Shown: piece after piece, positions 1 to 10,162 of the stretch
Layout of the letters: every line of letters starts with the position of its first letter
Position numbering within the stretch: the stretch's first letter is position 1
Origin: Agrostemma githago
Lineage: Eukaryota > Streptophyta > Magnoliopsida > Caryophyllales > Caryophyllaceae
Length of the DNA: 64,000 nt
NCBI GenBank assembly: GCA_958450325.1
Contig: OY288251.1
Span: forward strand, 17,606,976-17,670,975
Direction of reading: 5' to 3'
Translations under genes and position numbers: made by a program
Notes under the pieces: generated by a model
Databases searched by the model: none
The model's input: only the letters and a program-made list of their open reading frames with translations
What the model was told of the DNA's origin: nothing

Positions 1-1463
1 CCAGCCATGGCCACCTACCTAGAAAAGGTGAAGCAGGGGTTATCAAGCCTAAAATCCTATGAAATCAAGCAAAAACCCCGATCACAGAACAATCGGGCTG
101 ACGCCCTCTCAAAACTGGCCAGCTCCACCCTACAAGACATAAGGAGATCAGTTTGGGTTGATGTTGTGCATGAGAAATCCACTACTGCCTGTCAGACAGT
201 CAACATCGTCGAAAAAGAACAGGAGAACTGGATGACCCCCCTCACTCAGTTCAAAAAATATGGCATCCTACCGTCTGACCCAGTACAGAAAAGGAAAATA
301 CAGACCAAAGCAGCATGGTTCGTAATAATTGATGAAGAGCTATACAAGAAATCCTTCACCTTCCCCCTGCTCAGATGCCTGGGGACAGAGCAGGCCGCTG
401 AAGTTTTGGATGACATCCACTCAGGGATCTGCGGGCACCACATTGGAGGAAGATCGTTGGCCCACAAAGCTCTAAGAGCAGGCTACTATTGGCCTACCAT
501 GTTAGCAGATGTAAGGAGCCTAACTCGGAAATGCAGAAAATGCCAACTCTTCGCTCCATCAATTCATGCCCCAGCCCAAGAACTCAGGCCAATTTTATCT
601 CCCATTCCTTTCGCTCAATGGAGGATGGACATACTGGGTCCCTTAGCTACAGCCACTGGGGGACGAAAATTTCTGATCGTGGGGATTGACTACTTCACAA
701 AGTGGGTTGAAGCCGAGACAGTCTCAAACATCACCGAACCGGCAGTCAGGAAGGTCATCTGGAGGACTATCATAACCAGATTCGGCCTACCAAAAATGTT
801 AGTGTTTGATCATGGGCGGCAGTTTGATAATGACCCCCTTAGAGCCTGGCTGGAAGGGCATGGAATAACCGTCGCCTATTCTGCCGTCTGCCACCCGCAG
901 ACCAATGGGCAGGCCGAGGCCGCTAAAAACAAATCCGAAACGGGCTCAAAAAGATGGTGGATGATCTCAAAGGAATATGGGCAGACGAGCTACGAAGTAT
1001 ACTCTAGTCAATAAGGACCACCAGAAAAGAATCAACAGGTCAGACGCCATTTGGCCTGGTGTATGGAGCAGAAGCTTTACTACCCATCGAAATGCGAATT
1101 CCTACCCTACGGTCTCAGCAATACAACAAAGCTGACAACGATGCAGCAATGGCCGAGGCCTTAGACCTGGTCTATGAGATCAGGGAGGAGGCCAGCATCA
1201 ACATAGCCGCCTATCAGCAAAGGATGAGAAAGGCATACAACAAAAGGGTGTATGAGAGAAGGTTCCAGATAGGTGACCTAGTACTAAGGAAGACACAGGC
1301 TGTAGGAAAGTCTAGGGAGCACGGCAAACTAAGCGCCAACTGGGAAGGCTTGTACCAGGTGACCCGGATTTTGGGAACGGGCACATACAAAATCGCCAAC
1401 CCAGAAGGCCAAGAGCTGAGCGCACATTGGAACGCCGACACCCTGAAAAGATACTATGTTTAG
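1..1463 (+). pseudogene. pol: pol pseudogene fragment: RNase H end and integrase
   Basis: The first 50 or so codons are the end of an archaeal-type RNase H domain (NNRADALSKLAS). Integrase follows: an HHCC zinc-binding region (H-x4-H ... CRKCQ, about 415-540), then the catalytic core with FDHGRQFD near 805-830 and an asparagine-glycine-glutamine-alanine-glutamate stretch near 900-920. A one-base deletion relative to Tat-B, between about 922 and 955, throws the frame so that reading ends at 1014. The ancestral frame resumes and runs to 1463 (YGAEALLPIE ... TLKRYYV) after a TAG at about 1003-1005. The protein would insert retrotransposon cDNA into chromosomes. This copy is dead. Confidence 0.85.
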
Positions 1464-1751
1464 CCAAACCTTACAAAAATCTCGTCTCTAAGAAAAAGTA
1501 CTGGCGGAGAACGATCAGAATGAAATGTCGACGGCTCCGACCACCCTTATGTTTTAAAAGTTTTTATATAACACCCAAAGATTCATACTCGTTGTCTGTT
1601 TAAGCTTGCGCCCTCACACACAAACGAGCAGGGGGCAATAGGGGGAGGCCCCCTGTTGCCACAACCGAGGAAAATGGACCCCCCAACAAAAATTCTAAAC
1701 CCTTTACCTACCTCTGGGCAGGAAGGGTACATGCCTCACACGCCAAACTAA

Positions 1752-1898
1752 CAAGGACTGGGGGAAACTCCCCCAAACTTGTATAAAAAACGCAAAAGCC
1801 ATCCCTGCCTGCTTCTGGGCAGGCAGGGGGCAGGCCCCCTGGACTCCAAGCAGAGGCCAGGGACAGGCCAGGCTACGCACAACTGACAAGGACTGGGG
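1752..1898 (+). repeat. One unit of the Tat 3' tandem repeat
   Basis: The stretch starting CAAGGACTGGGGG at 1752 recurs at 1887, a spacing of 135 bp. It matches the five-unit array of Tat-B at 49697-50285. The unit holds the same hairpin-forming parts (GGGG...CCCC and CCTGCC...GGCAGG). The second unit breaks off after about 12 bp at a junction into LTR sequence. Confidence 0.85.
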
Positions 1899-2292
1899 GA
1901 GAAGCCACTTGTCACCTCCTCATCCACCCATCCTCCTTCTACTTCCCTCTCTTGTGGGAAGGTATAAATACTCTCCCATTTCCTACAAGAAAGGGGTTGG
2001 ATTTTCTCTCTCTAGAACTCTTACTCTAAAAACGCCACCTAGTTCCTCACGAGCTAGGTTCTTTAAGGCATTCACGGACTGACTTAGGCATCGGAGAGGG
2101 TTTCCTCGGATAACCTCCGAGGCCCTGTGCGTTCTGTGTGCAGGGAGTCAGCCCATTCCGCCGGGAAGGTCCGACCAGCAGAGTAGGAGGAAGGAGAGCT
2201 TGGCAAGACTGACCAATTGATTAATTCAAAGCAACACCGAACAGTACGAGCCCCAATTCCGAATCGGGTTAATTGATTCCAATATCGGAACA
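1899..2292 (+). mobile_element. Truncated 3' LTR of Tat-A
   Basis: From GAGAAG at about 1899 the sequence follows the Tat-B 5' LTR from about 43183 to its end at 43576. About 290 bp of the LTR start are missing. It includes a TATA box (TATAAATA, 1963-1970), a conserved downstream block, and the LTR terminus CCAATATCGGAACA. Confidence 0.8.
1963..1970 (+). promoter_or_regulatory. LTR TATA box (TATAAATA)
   Basis: The TATAAATA block lies in a stretch identical in all three Tat LTRs of the window (also 43249-43256 and 54659-54666). It is the likely core promoter of the family. Here it sits in a 3' LTR. Confidence 0.6.
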
Positions 2293-2674
2293 GTATTGTT
2301 TTGATGGAATTAGGAACCTTTTTGTGCGAGTCGTACTAGGAATCTCGAGATGGTTAATTTCTTCTGTAATCCTTGAGGGCTTTTTCTGACTCTCAACTTC
2401 GTCTTCCGTTTTGCTTCTCTTGAATTCTGTTACCGCATCTGCTGCTAATCCCTTCGACCATTATCGATTTTGAAAGTTCTTATTTTGATTTATTGTTTAT
2501 CCTTGTTTTACTTACCCGTTAACCTTTTTTTTTCAAACTCCCTATTTTATTAAAAGTTTGACTTGTTTAAAAAAATGGATTATCGTAAAATTTTAACATT
2601 TTGAGCTACAATTTCTAATTGTGAACTTGCTCGTTTTGTAAAAAGTTTGACTAACTTTAACTTTTTGGATATAG
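2293..2674. other. AT-rich stretch, unassigned
   Basis: This 380-bp AT-rich segment lies between the end of Tat-A and the first recognisable base of the chromovirus-like LTR fragment. It contains no ORF of note and matches nothing else seen in the window. It may be a diverged or foreign part of the LTR into which Tat-A inserted. Confidence 0.5.
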
Positions 2675-3208
2675 TGAAAGTCTAGATTCTACATTAACCC
2701 TATCCATAACGCCACATTGATTATTTTTTTTTATTATCGTTATAAATTGGTTGCAGGTTGGCAAATATTTTTATGTTTCTTCGGAAACCGATTTTAATAT
2801 TTTGGTTTTCCGCTGAAAGCTTATTTTAATATGCTGTTTTACTGTTTTCCATTTTTACTATTTTCCTATATTAGTAATTGCTATTTTAAAATCCTGTTAT
2901 ACGGCTGGGAGAACGTTGACGTTGCTCCTCACTGATTGTGGCTGTTATGTTTTTAACATGACAGGTATGCATGTTTCCGGGTGTGGGCTAGCGGACAGAC
3001 ATGATCCTTGCTCGATTAATTTTAATAATTTTGTTTTGTGGATTGTTAAACCCCTTTGTGGATTTATTTAATTTTGGCCATTTTATTTAGGGCCTAATGT
3101 TTGACTTTACCATTTAAATTTTTATCAAAACATAGTTACAGCGTGTTATAATCCCGACTCTACAGTGTTTCCGCCATTGTATCGCGTTAGAATTTCTAGG
3201 GGATTACA
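2675..3208 (+). mobile_element. 3' part of the left LTR, long-LTR chromovirus-like element
   Basis: The segment aligns with 6408-6946, the last 540 bp of the complete LTR to the right: the same start GTGAAAGTCTAG, the shared block CTGGGAGA(A/G)CGTTG, and the same end CTAGG(G/A)(G/A)ATTACA. It is directly followed by a primer-binding site, so it is the 3' end of a left (5') LTR. Upstream similarity stops abruptly at 2675. Confidence 0.85.
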
Positions 3209-3210
3209 GT

Positions 3211-3222
3211 TGGTATCAGAGC
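3211..3222 (+). promoter_or_regulatory. Primer-binding site (tRNA-Met type)
   Basis: TGGTATCAGAGC, two bases after the LTR end, is the standard complement to the 3' end of initiator tRNA-Met used by many plant LTR elements. It fixes the LTR boundary and the plus-strand orientation. Confidence 0.85.
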
Positions 3223-3642
3223 TAAGACGGAGTCCTAACGGAAAGAATAAAAATGCTAGGAAAAATAGCGGGTGTTATGCTAGGAAATCTAACATTTTTG
3301 ATTTATAATTTGAGAACTTTATACTTCACTTTTGTTTTATCTTTGGTTGATATTTATATTTAGATCGTTAAAAATACTATTTAGCGTTGTTATTTTGTCA
3401 AATGACTTTACTGTACGATTTCATTAACTTAAAAGATTTTAAATTCCGGGTAGCTTAGCCCAATTCCTCTTGGAATAAATATTTGCATTTGATTTCGTAT
3501 CACTTTAAAAGTTGTAAAATTTTCATTTATAGCAAAATTTTTATGCGAGATTTTTATCCTCATCTTTTCGAGTAAAATAATCTTGATTTCTTTCAGCTTA
3601 TTCTTAGTTTCGAGGACGAAACTTTCTTTTAGTGGGGAGGAT
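3223..3642 (+). mobile_element. Vestigial internal region of the long-LTR element
   Basis: Only about 420 bp separate the primer-binding site from the next LTR, so all gag and pol sequence is gone. The end of the region (TTCGAGGACGAAAC ... AGTGGGGAGGAT) is the characteristic 3' end of Tekay/Del-type chromoviruses followed by the polypurine tract (3631-3640). Bases 3229-3277 are an inverted, slightly diverged copy of the first 50 bases of the LTR (3645-3693). Confidence 0.7.
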
Positions 3643-6600
3643 TGTTACACCCGCTATTTTTCCTAACATTTTTATCCTTTCCGTTAAGACTCTTTCACAT
3701 TTCAGTCTTACGTTTCCTCTTTTTCCAAGCTTTATTTTAATTTTTGGGTTTAAAGATATTTATTTTTATCTTAAAAGATTTTAATTCTTTTAAATCTATT
3801 TATTTGATTTTCTTCGTAAATTATTTATTTTTCCGCGAGGAATTTACGGATTTAAGTCATTCCTTTTTTCTACAAATGTCCAAACATATTTTTATAATAT
3901 TTTCAACTAGTAAATATTTTTATTTACGAAAATTTAGCCATTAATGATTTTATTACGAAGTTTCGTAAATAATTATTTTCTTACGCGAGGTTTACTCGAA
4001 TTGAAATGCCTCTAACTATTTTATGATTCTTCTTTTTATCAACTTATAAATCATTTGAGACCTTTTCCCGATATTTTGGACCGACAAAGCTCCTTGTCAT
4101 AATTTTACTACGTTTTATTAATACGATTCATTTTATTACGTAAAACCGAAAAGATATGATTATTTCCCCTCTCATTTAATTGTTGCATTTTTGCTCAAAC
4201 TCTTCACACTCCCTCTTAACCTCATTGGATTCCTCATTGGATTCCACAATGATGATACCACATTGGATTCTTCATCCATTTTAATTCCATTTATGCTTAA
4301 AACCATTCCTCTCTCCCTTACATTCATTTTTACATTAACGAAAAAATACTACAACATCTTCCTCATCATCCTTTGGCCGTGTTACTCCTCATCTTCTCTT
4401 GGCTGATTTTTGTTCAATTCGAGTCCTAATTGTCTCATTTTTTAGCGTCGAATTAATCCTCTTTCGGAGCCTATCGTTAAGGTAATAATCTATGATGTTT
4501 TTTGTCGTTATTCACCGTGATTTTCTTAGTTTTTCTCATGGTATTTTTCTACCATGAATTTCGTGTATGGTAGGTTTCGTGGACGATCCCGAGGTCGACA
4601 AGTATATTATTGATTCCGATTTGGACTGGAGGTAACGTCGATGTTACTCGGTATTTCGTGTTTTCAATTGTGTAACTGCATGTATATTTTTATATTTCAT
4701 TTTTGACAATATATGTATGTCATATAATCTGGAAAATTTTTAAAAGTTGAAAATTTGCATGTTTCGGTATTTTTATCGCTTTTAAGAGATTAATGATTAA
4801 ATCGTCATATTAATTTGTAAAATCGTAATATTCGTCCTGAACATGTAATATATGTTTATATTCTGTAAAAATGTTGATTTTGATGATTTTTAATAAGTTA
4901 GTATTTTTCTGATATTTTAGTTATCGATTATTGAATTATTACCGTTTACGGACAAAAATGACTGAAAACCGATTTTTATTTCTAGCACTTAAACATTTTA
5001 TTTTAATCTGAAATTTGACGTTGATAATATTCTGATGAAAAATCATTTTCTGAATTTTTTCATAATTTTTCGGAATTGTTAAGTGGGTGAATTAATTAAT
5101 CACTTTAAATCATCGTTTATCGTTAAAACCGTGTTTGTCGTTTAAACTCTCAATTTTTGGCCGTTTAAATAAATATGGAATTTTGGAAATGTGAAAAAAA
5201 TAGTATTTTCTGGAAAATCATTATTTTAAAGTTTAATAATAGTTTTTGGATATTAATACTTAAATCGTTTTGTAATTACTATTTTTATTAATCGTTATTG
5301 TCGAGATTAGACGATTAACGAGAAAACCCTTTAAAAACCGAGTTTAATGATTCTGGAAAATTCTCTTTTCTGGGAAGAATGTCCAAAAATATATTTTAGC
5401 TATTTTACGTAATTTTTGTACTATTTATTAAAGTCTTTAATTAATAGTAATGATTTTTGGACAAAATTACGATTTATCGTTAAAATGCTTCGTCTTAAAT
5501 AAAAGAATTATTTTTCCAGCAATTTTGAAAATATTTAAATCTGAAACTATGAGATTTAAATCAGCCCTTATCATATTCTAAATTTGTTTAATGATTTAAA
5601 TTAAAGAAAAGACGTTAAAAGATTTAATTTGACATTTGTCGTAAAATCTTATTTACGCTTGTTTTGTCGAAACTATTAATAATTAGGGAATTTTAGTTTT
5701 ATAAATTTTGGAAACACCCTAATTAGTAGTAATAAAGTGCTTAAGATTTTTTTTAATCATTTTATAAACACTTGTATGATAATTCAATAATTTCATAAAC
5801 CCATTTATCCTTATTTTGCAAATTAATATTGTTAAGGCTGAAAGTATTAGTTTTATAAATCGATATCTTTTACTAAAATTTTTTTATTCATATGAAATAA
5901 TATTTTCGCTATTTTGATATGATGCGATCTTTTTAAAGTTTCTAAATATAGAAGTTTCCTAAAATAAAAAGTTTCCTCTTTTGGAAGGCGATCCATTTTC
6001 CCTTTTGTTCTCTTATTGTTTACAATGATTATATCTTTTAAGTATTGATAATGACCCTGTTTTATAGTTATGGAATAAGGACAAGTGTGGGTTTAGAGTA
6101 ATATAGTCTAGGATGTACGTTTTGCCATCAACTGTAAGGCTGGTGGGTCTTTATGGGGCACATTGGTTGTTGAACTGAGCATGGTTTGTGTTCAGGAGAG
6201 TGTATATTTACCTTAAACTTAGATATCGCATCGTGTAAGTTGCGTCGGGTTGAACTGGATATGGTTTGTATCCAGGAGGGGTGTATACTACTTAAACCAG
6301 GACCTCGCTGCACGCAATCCTATTATAGTTGAGTTGCCTAGTTAGAGATTGGATTCTGTTATGAGTTAAGTCTACAGTTCTCAAAGCTAGTTTCTAGTAT
6401 TGTCCTGGTGAAAGTCTAGATTCTACATTAACCCTATCCATAATGCCATTTTGAATATTTTTATTATTATCGATATAATTTGATTTGCAGGTTGGCGAAT
6501 GTTTTATGTTTTCTCCGGAAAACTCATTTTTATTATATTTTTCACTGAAAGCTTATTTTTATGAATAATGTTTTACTGTTTTCCGTTTTTAATATTTTCA

Positions 6601-6946
6601 TATAATAATAATTACTGTTTTAAAATCATGTTTTACGGCTGGGAGAGCGTTGGCATTGCTCCGCACTGATTGTGGCTATTATGTTTTTAACATGGCAGGT
6701 ATATGTGTTTCTCTTCGGGTGGGCTAGCGAGCAGTTATGGATCCTGCTTATTTATTTTAATAATTATGTCTTATGGATTGTTCAAACCTTCTTTTGTGGA
6801 TTATTTTAAATTTTGGCCATTTTAGTTAAGGCCTATTGTTTGACTTTACCATTTTAATTATACTAAGACATAGTTACAGTGTGTTTTAATCCCAACTCTA
6901 CAGTGTTTCCGCCATTTTATCGCGTTAGATTTTCTAGGAAATTACA
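3643..6946 (+). mobile_element. Complete long LTR (about 3.3 kb), Tekay/Del-like
   Basis: The LTR starts TGTTACACCC right after a polypurine tract and ends AAATTACA, matching the end of the left LTR. It is very AT-rich and has no credible gene. A TGTTACACCC start, a GAGGACGAAA block upstream, a tRNA-Met primer site and LTRs of several kilobases are all typical of plant Tekay/Del chromoviruses. Family assignment is by these signals only, as no protein remains. Confidence 0.75.
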
Positions 6947-6964
6947 AGTACTCCTTTTAGCCAG

Positions 6965-7567
6965 ATGTCAGTCCAGAAGATCCAGTACGAATGGATTCTT
7001 TACTTTTGTAAGGGTTGTGGAAAACTTGGCCACACTATATCTAATTGCAAGTGGGAGAAGAAAAAGATAGTGGAGGAAAAAAGGAAGTTTGAGACTGTCA
7101 ATGCACCAACTGAGGTTGTTTCTGGTCCTACTGGTGTTAGTTCTCAGTCCCCTAAGGAGCTAGGTGGTACCTCAGAACTTCCAGGGGCGATGAGTAACCT
7201 AGAGATGGAGTGTAGGTCTCCTATTCCTGGTGGAAAACCCCCTGAGAATGTTGCTGTAACGCATCCAGCTTGCTCCATGAAATTTTACCAAGATGATACT
7301 TTTGTGCCAGTATCTAAGAGAAGTTCCTTTTCTCTCAAGATTAAGCCTGCCAAGAAGGTTGAACCAGTGATTTTGGCTAACAAATTTCAGCTTTTCTCTT
7401 CTGAAGATGGACTAGGTGGTACCTCAGAGCTCCTAGGGGCGATGAGTAACCCAGAGGTAGAGGGTGATCTCCCTTGCCCTGGTGGAAAACCCCCTAGGAT
7501 AGCTGCTGTAAAGCACTCAGCATGTGGAAAAGGAGGCTACTTCAAGTGGAAAAGTGGAGATCATTAA
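6965..7567 (+). pseudogene. LINE-1 ORF1, 5'-truncated, zinc-knuckle protein
   Basis: The reading frame of 200 codons opens with the tail of an RNA-binding ORF1 protein: a CCHC knuckle (CKGCGKLGHTISNC, residues about 15-28), then a low-complexity region. A block of about 38 residues occurs twice (roughly 65-103 and 149-187; both begin LGGTSEL and contain GGKPP). ORF1 proteins bind LINE RNA and form ribonucleoprotein particles. The usual upstream domain is absent, so this is a fragment. ORF2 starts 23 bases after its stop. Confidence 0.75.
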
Positions 7568-7590
7568 GGTCCCACCTGATAAATTTTCTC

Positions 7591-7911
7591 ATGAAAGTAG
7601 ATTCCTGGAACATTAGGGGTTTTAATACCCCCACCAAACATAGTCAGGTTTTGACTTTCTTATTAAAGAATAAAGTGGATGTTTTGGCTATTCTTGAAAC
7701 TAGAGTCAAGATGAAGAAGATGCCTAGGATTGTCAATAAATGGTTCAAAGGATGGTCTTTAGTGCACAACTATGATTAGCATTACAATGGCAGAATTTGG
7801 CTTCTATATAATGCTGCCACAGTTTGTTTTACTCATGTTTTCAAATCTGATCAACTTATTTCAGGCACCATTAAACATTTCCAAACTGGTGCTCTCTTTT
7901 AATTGAGTGTG
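7591..7911 (+). pseudogene. LINE-1 ORF2 start: endonuclease domain
   Basis: From the ATG at 7591 the frame reads like the N-terminus of L1-type AP endonucleases (SWNIRGF ... LAILETRV, with the conserved asparagine and glutamate). In-frame stops occur at 7777 (TAG) and about 7900 (TAA). The endonuclease would nick target DNA to prime reverse transcription. The gene continues at 17409 after LARD-1. Confidence 0.8.
7907..7911. repeat. Target site duplication of LARD-1, left copy (GTGTG)
   Basis: The same five bases follow the right LTR at 17409-17413. A 5-bp direct duplication is usual for Ty3/gypsy integrases. Confidence 0.85.
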
Positions 7912-10162
7912 TGTGGACATGACATTGGTCCACCCCGATGCGGCCACGCGCTGGTTTGGGGAGGCGAATGAATCTCCATATGCGATGGTCGAATTGAAAT
8001 TTAAATCGAAGTAGGAGTCGCCACCGAACTTTGTGGGAGTTCGGGCCCGTTCGAACCCACTCTATGTCGTAGTTGGCCGTGCACAAAGTACGGCCCATTT
8101 CCGATGTCAGAGTTTATTGGGTTCGTCCCTTTGCATTTGATACCGATACCGACATTATCGGATATCGTCTATTGAATTACTCTCGTTGCCAACGGATTCG
8201 GACATCCGGAAACCATGGTTCTGAGTAAGGGGTGAGGGTACGTGTTGGGAAGTTCACTAAGAACACCCAACCCCGCCCGCACTTAGCGGCCTTTACTATG
8301 ATATTGTTCGTTTTTGGTGTACACGTCTTAGTTCGACGGTTGAATGATATGCAAACATTATTTTCCCTAAGCATGTGAGAAAAATTGAATGGGTTGCTAA
8401 GTCGTTTAATGAACCTTAAACTAATAGCGTCAAAGTTATATTTAGCATGTGAAATTCGTTTTAGTCTAATAAAACAATAGAAATAAAATAAACTGCTACA
8501 AACACGAGAAAATGAGTTAGTAAAGATTGAATAAATCGAATAAAGATGTAAATACGATAATATGCATGATTTGAAAAAGTTTTATGACGCGTGAAAAAAA
8601 TACTTTTTCGAAATCTGAAAATATATCGAGAAAACCGTTGTTTTATGTGAGAAAACGATGCTGGAAAAATTGGAAAAAACAAAAAAAAAAGGCCGCGGCT
8701 TATTGGAGCCCGCGCGACTCGCCCGGGAGAGGCGCGACTCGCGCGGGTGGCTGTCTCGGATTCGGTTTTCGAAAATTGCTAATTTTGATAAATCGCGTAC
8801 AAATATGGATTAATTTATACTCGATTCATATTTTCGATATTCGTCGTATTCGATATTCGACTATGAAATCGATATCAAATAGTTAGAATGATTTTAGAAA
8901 AAGTTTTACAAAGTTTGTTTTGAAAAGAATTTGAAAAAAAATGTTAATTCTCTCCGCGTTAAAATCGTCGTATTTTATTTAAAAAGATGTAACAATTTTT
9001 TTAGCATCAACGAGATTTAATTTAGTCCTTGTTAGGTACGATATTTGACTAAAGAATCGATATCGTATTTTAAGAACGTTTTGTTTTATGAAAATAGTTT
9101 ATAGTATCGATATTATGTAAAAAAAAATATGCGACGACGACCCGTAATAAAGACTGACCGACGACACGACTCGAAAGGAAAAAAACGAGAAAAGGACGAG
9201 AGAAGGGAAGAGAGAAAGGAAGAATCGGGTTTGGTTTTACACCCTTAACCTACATGCTTTGTTTTCTCGGAATAGGGCTCGTCAGAAAGTGGCTTAGGCA
9301 CGAAAGCTTCGAGACGATGTGGGGGAGTTAGGGTGGTGCATTTGGTGCGTGTGAGGAGTCAGGTTGTGGCTGGTTTTTGGGGTGTCGGAGTTGCCGGGTT
9401 GTAGTAACGGTACTTCGATGCTATTTTTGGAAGTATGTCGTAGATGAGTAATGTGTATATTTGATGGGAATCGTTGATTGATAATACGTAGATGTGTAAT
9501 TGATTGATAGATGTGAATAATTGATAGATAGATAATGTGTGACCGGAGGGTTCTATTTATAGGTGAGGTCCTTGGTATGAGCTAGGAGAAGTATTTCTTG
9601 CTTAGGTGACAAGAAAAACCGGTTTGGATAGGAAACGTAGGAGTCTGAAGGGGACGAGAGTCCCGTTTCTTGGTGAGAAAGCCATCTCTCGGCTGAAATG
9701 GGCTGTTTTGGCCGAGTGTTTGACACTCGGTTGGTAAATCGATTTGGCTTGCGGATAGAATTCCTACTTGAGATCGAATTCTATCCTCGAACGGATTTGT
9801 TTAATATTTTTGAGGCTGATATTTTGTAGTATCTGAGCCTAGGCCGAACTGATGAGATGTCACGGCTGGTCCGTGTTTCTCGGGAAAAATATCTTTGACC
9901 GGGTTTGACCCGGTCGCTGAAAGACGGTTTTGCCCCTGGTGCCGGATTCGACCCAAATTAGTTTTATTTGACTCGAAACGACCTACTAGGCCTGGATTTG
10001 AGGTTGGTTTTGTAAGATTTGTACCCCGTAATAAGCCTAAACCAAATGTCCCTGATTTAGAGCCCATATCCGAGTCCATCAAAGCACGTTTGCGTCCGAT
10101 CATCATCGGGTGTTTGGCGGGAACTATTATAGACACCTGGCGGTCAAATGTGGGTGTCTACA
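7912..10162 (-). mobile_element. LARD-1 left LTR (3' LTR in element sense)
   Basis: 2251 bp, from TGTGGACATG to GTGTCTACA on the plus strand. It is the same length as the other LTR once the MITE and its TA duplication are removed. It contains a minus-strand TATA box (CTATAAATAG, about 9552-9562) and, downstream in element sense, a GC-rich block with direct repeats of CGCGACTCGC near 8711-8750 (near 15774-15811 in the other LTR). Confidence 0.9.

Larger units (their letters stand above)
1..2292 (+). mobile_element. Tat-A: 3' part of a Tat-type Ty3/gypsy retrotransposon
   Basis: The window opens inside the pol gene of this element. Order seen: end of a second RNase H domain, integrase, 3' untranslated region with one tandem-repeat unit, then part of the 3' LTR ending in GGAACA at 2292. 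It aligns almost throughout with Tat-B (7 corresponds to 47955, 1463 to 49411). Everything between the tandem-repeat region and the middle of the LTR is missing, so the antisense genes found in Tat-B are absent here. The 5' part and the left target duplication lie outside the window. The expected right target duplication would be GTATT (2293-2297) but cannot be checked. Confidence 0.85.
6947..7911 (+). mobile_element. LINE-1, first segment (L1-type LINE)
   Basis: This segment carries the end of ORF1 and the start of ORF2 of a non-LTR retrotransposon. It stops at 7911 where LARD-1 is inserted and resumes at 17409. Joining the two pieces across one copy of the GTGTG target duplication gives continuous LINE coding sequence. 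The 5' end is missing and abuts the long LTR. Confidence 0.85.

Noticed and set aside
2293..2297. GTATT as target duplication of Tat-A
   Set aside because: Plausible in position but the left flank is outside the window, so it cannot be confirmed.
8045..8060. tRNA-like B-box GTTCGAACCC in the LARD-1 LTR
   Set aside because: No A-box, acceptor stem or cloverleaf could be drawn around it; the same goes for TTTCGAACCC at the copia LTR end.
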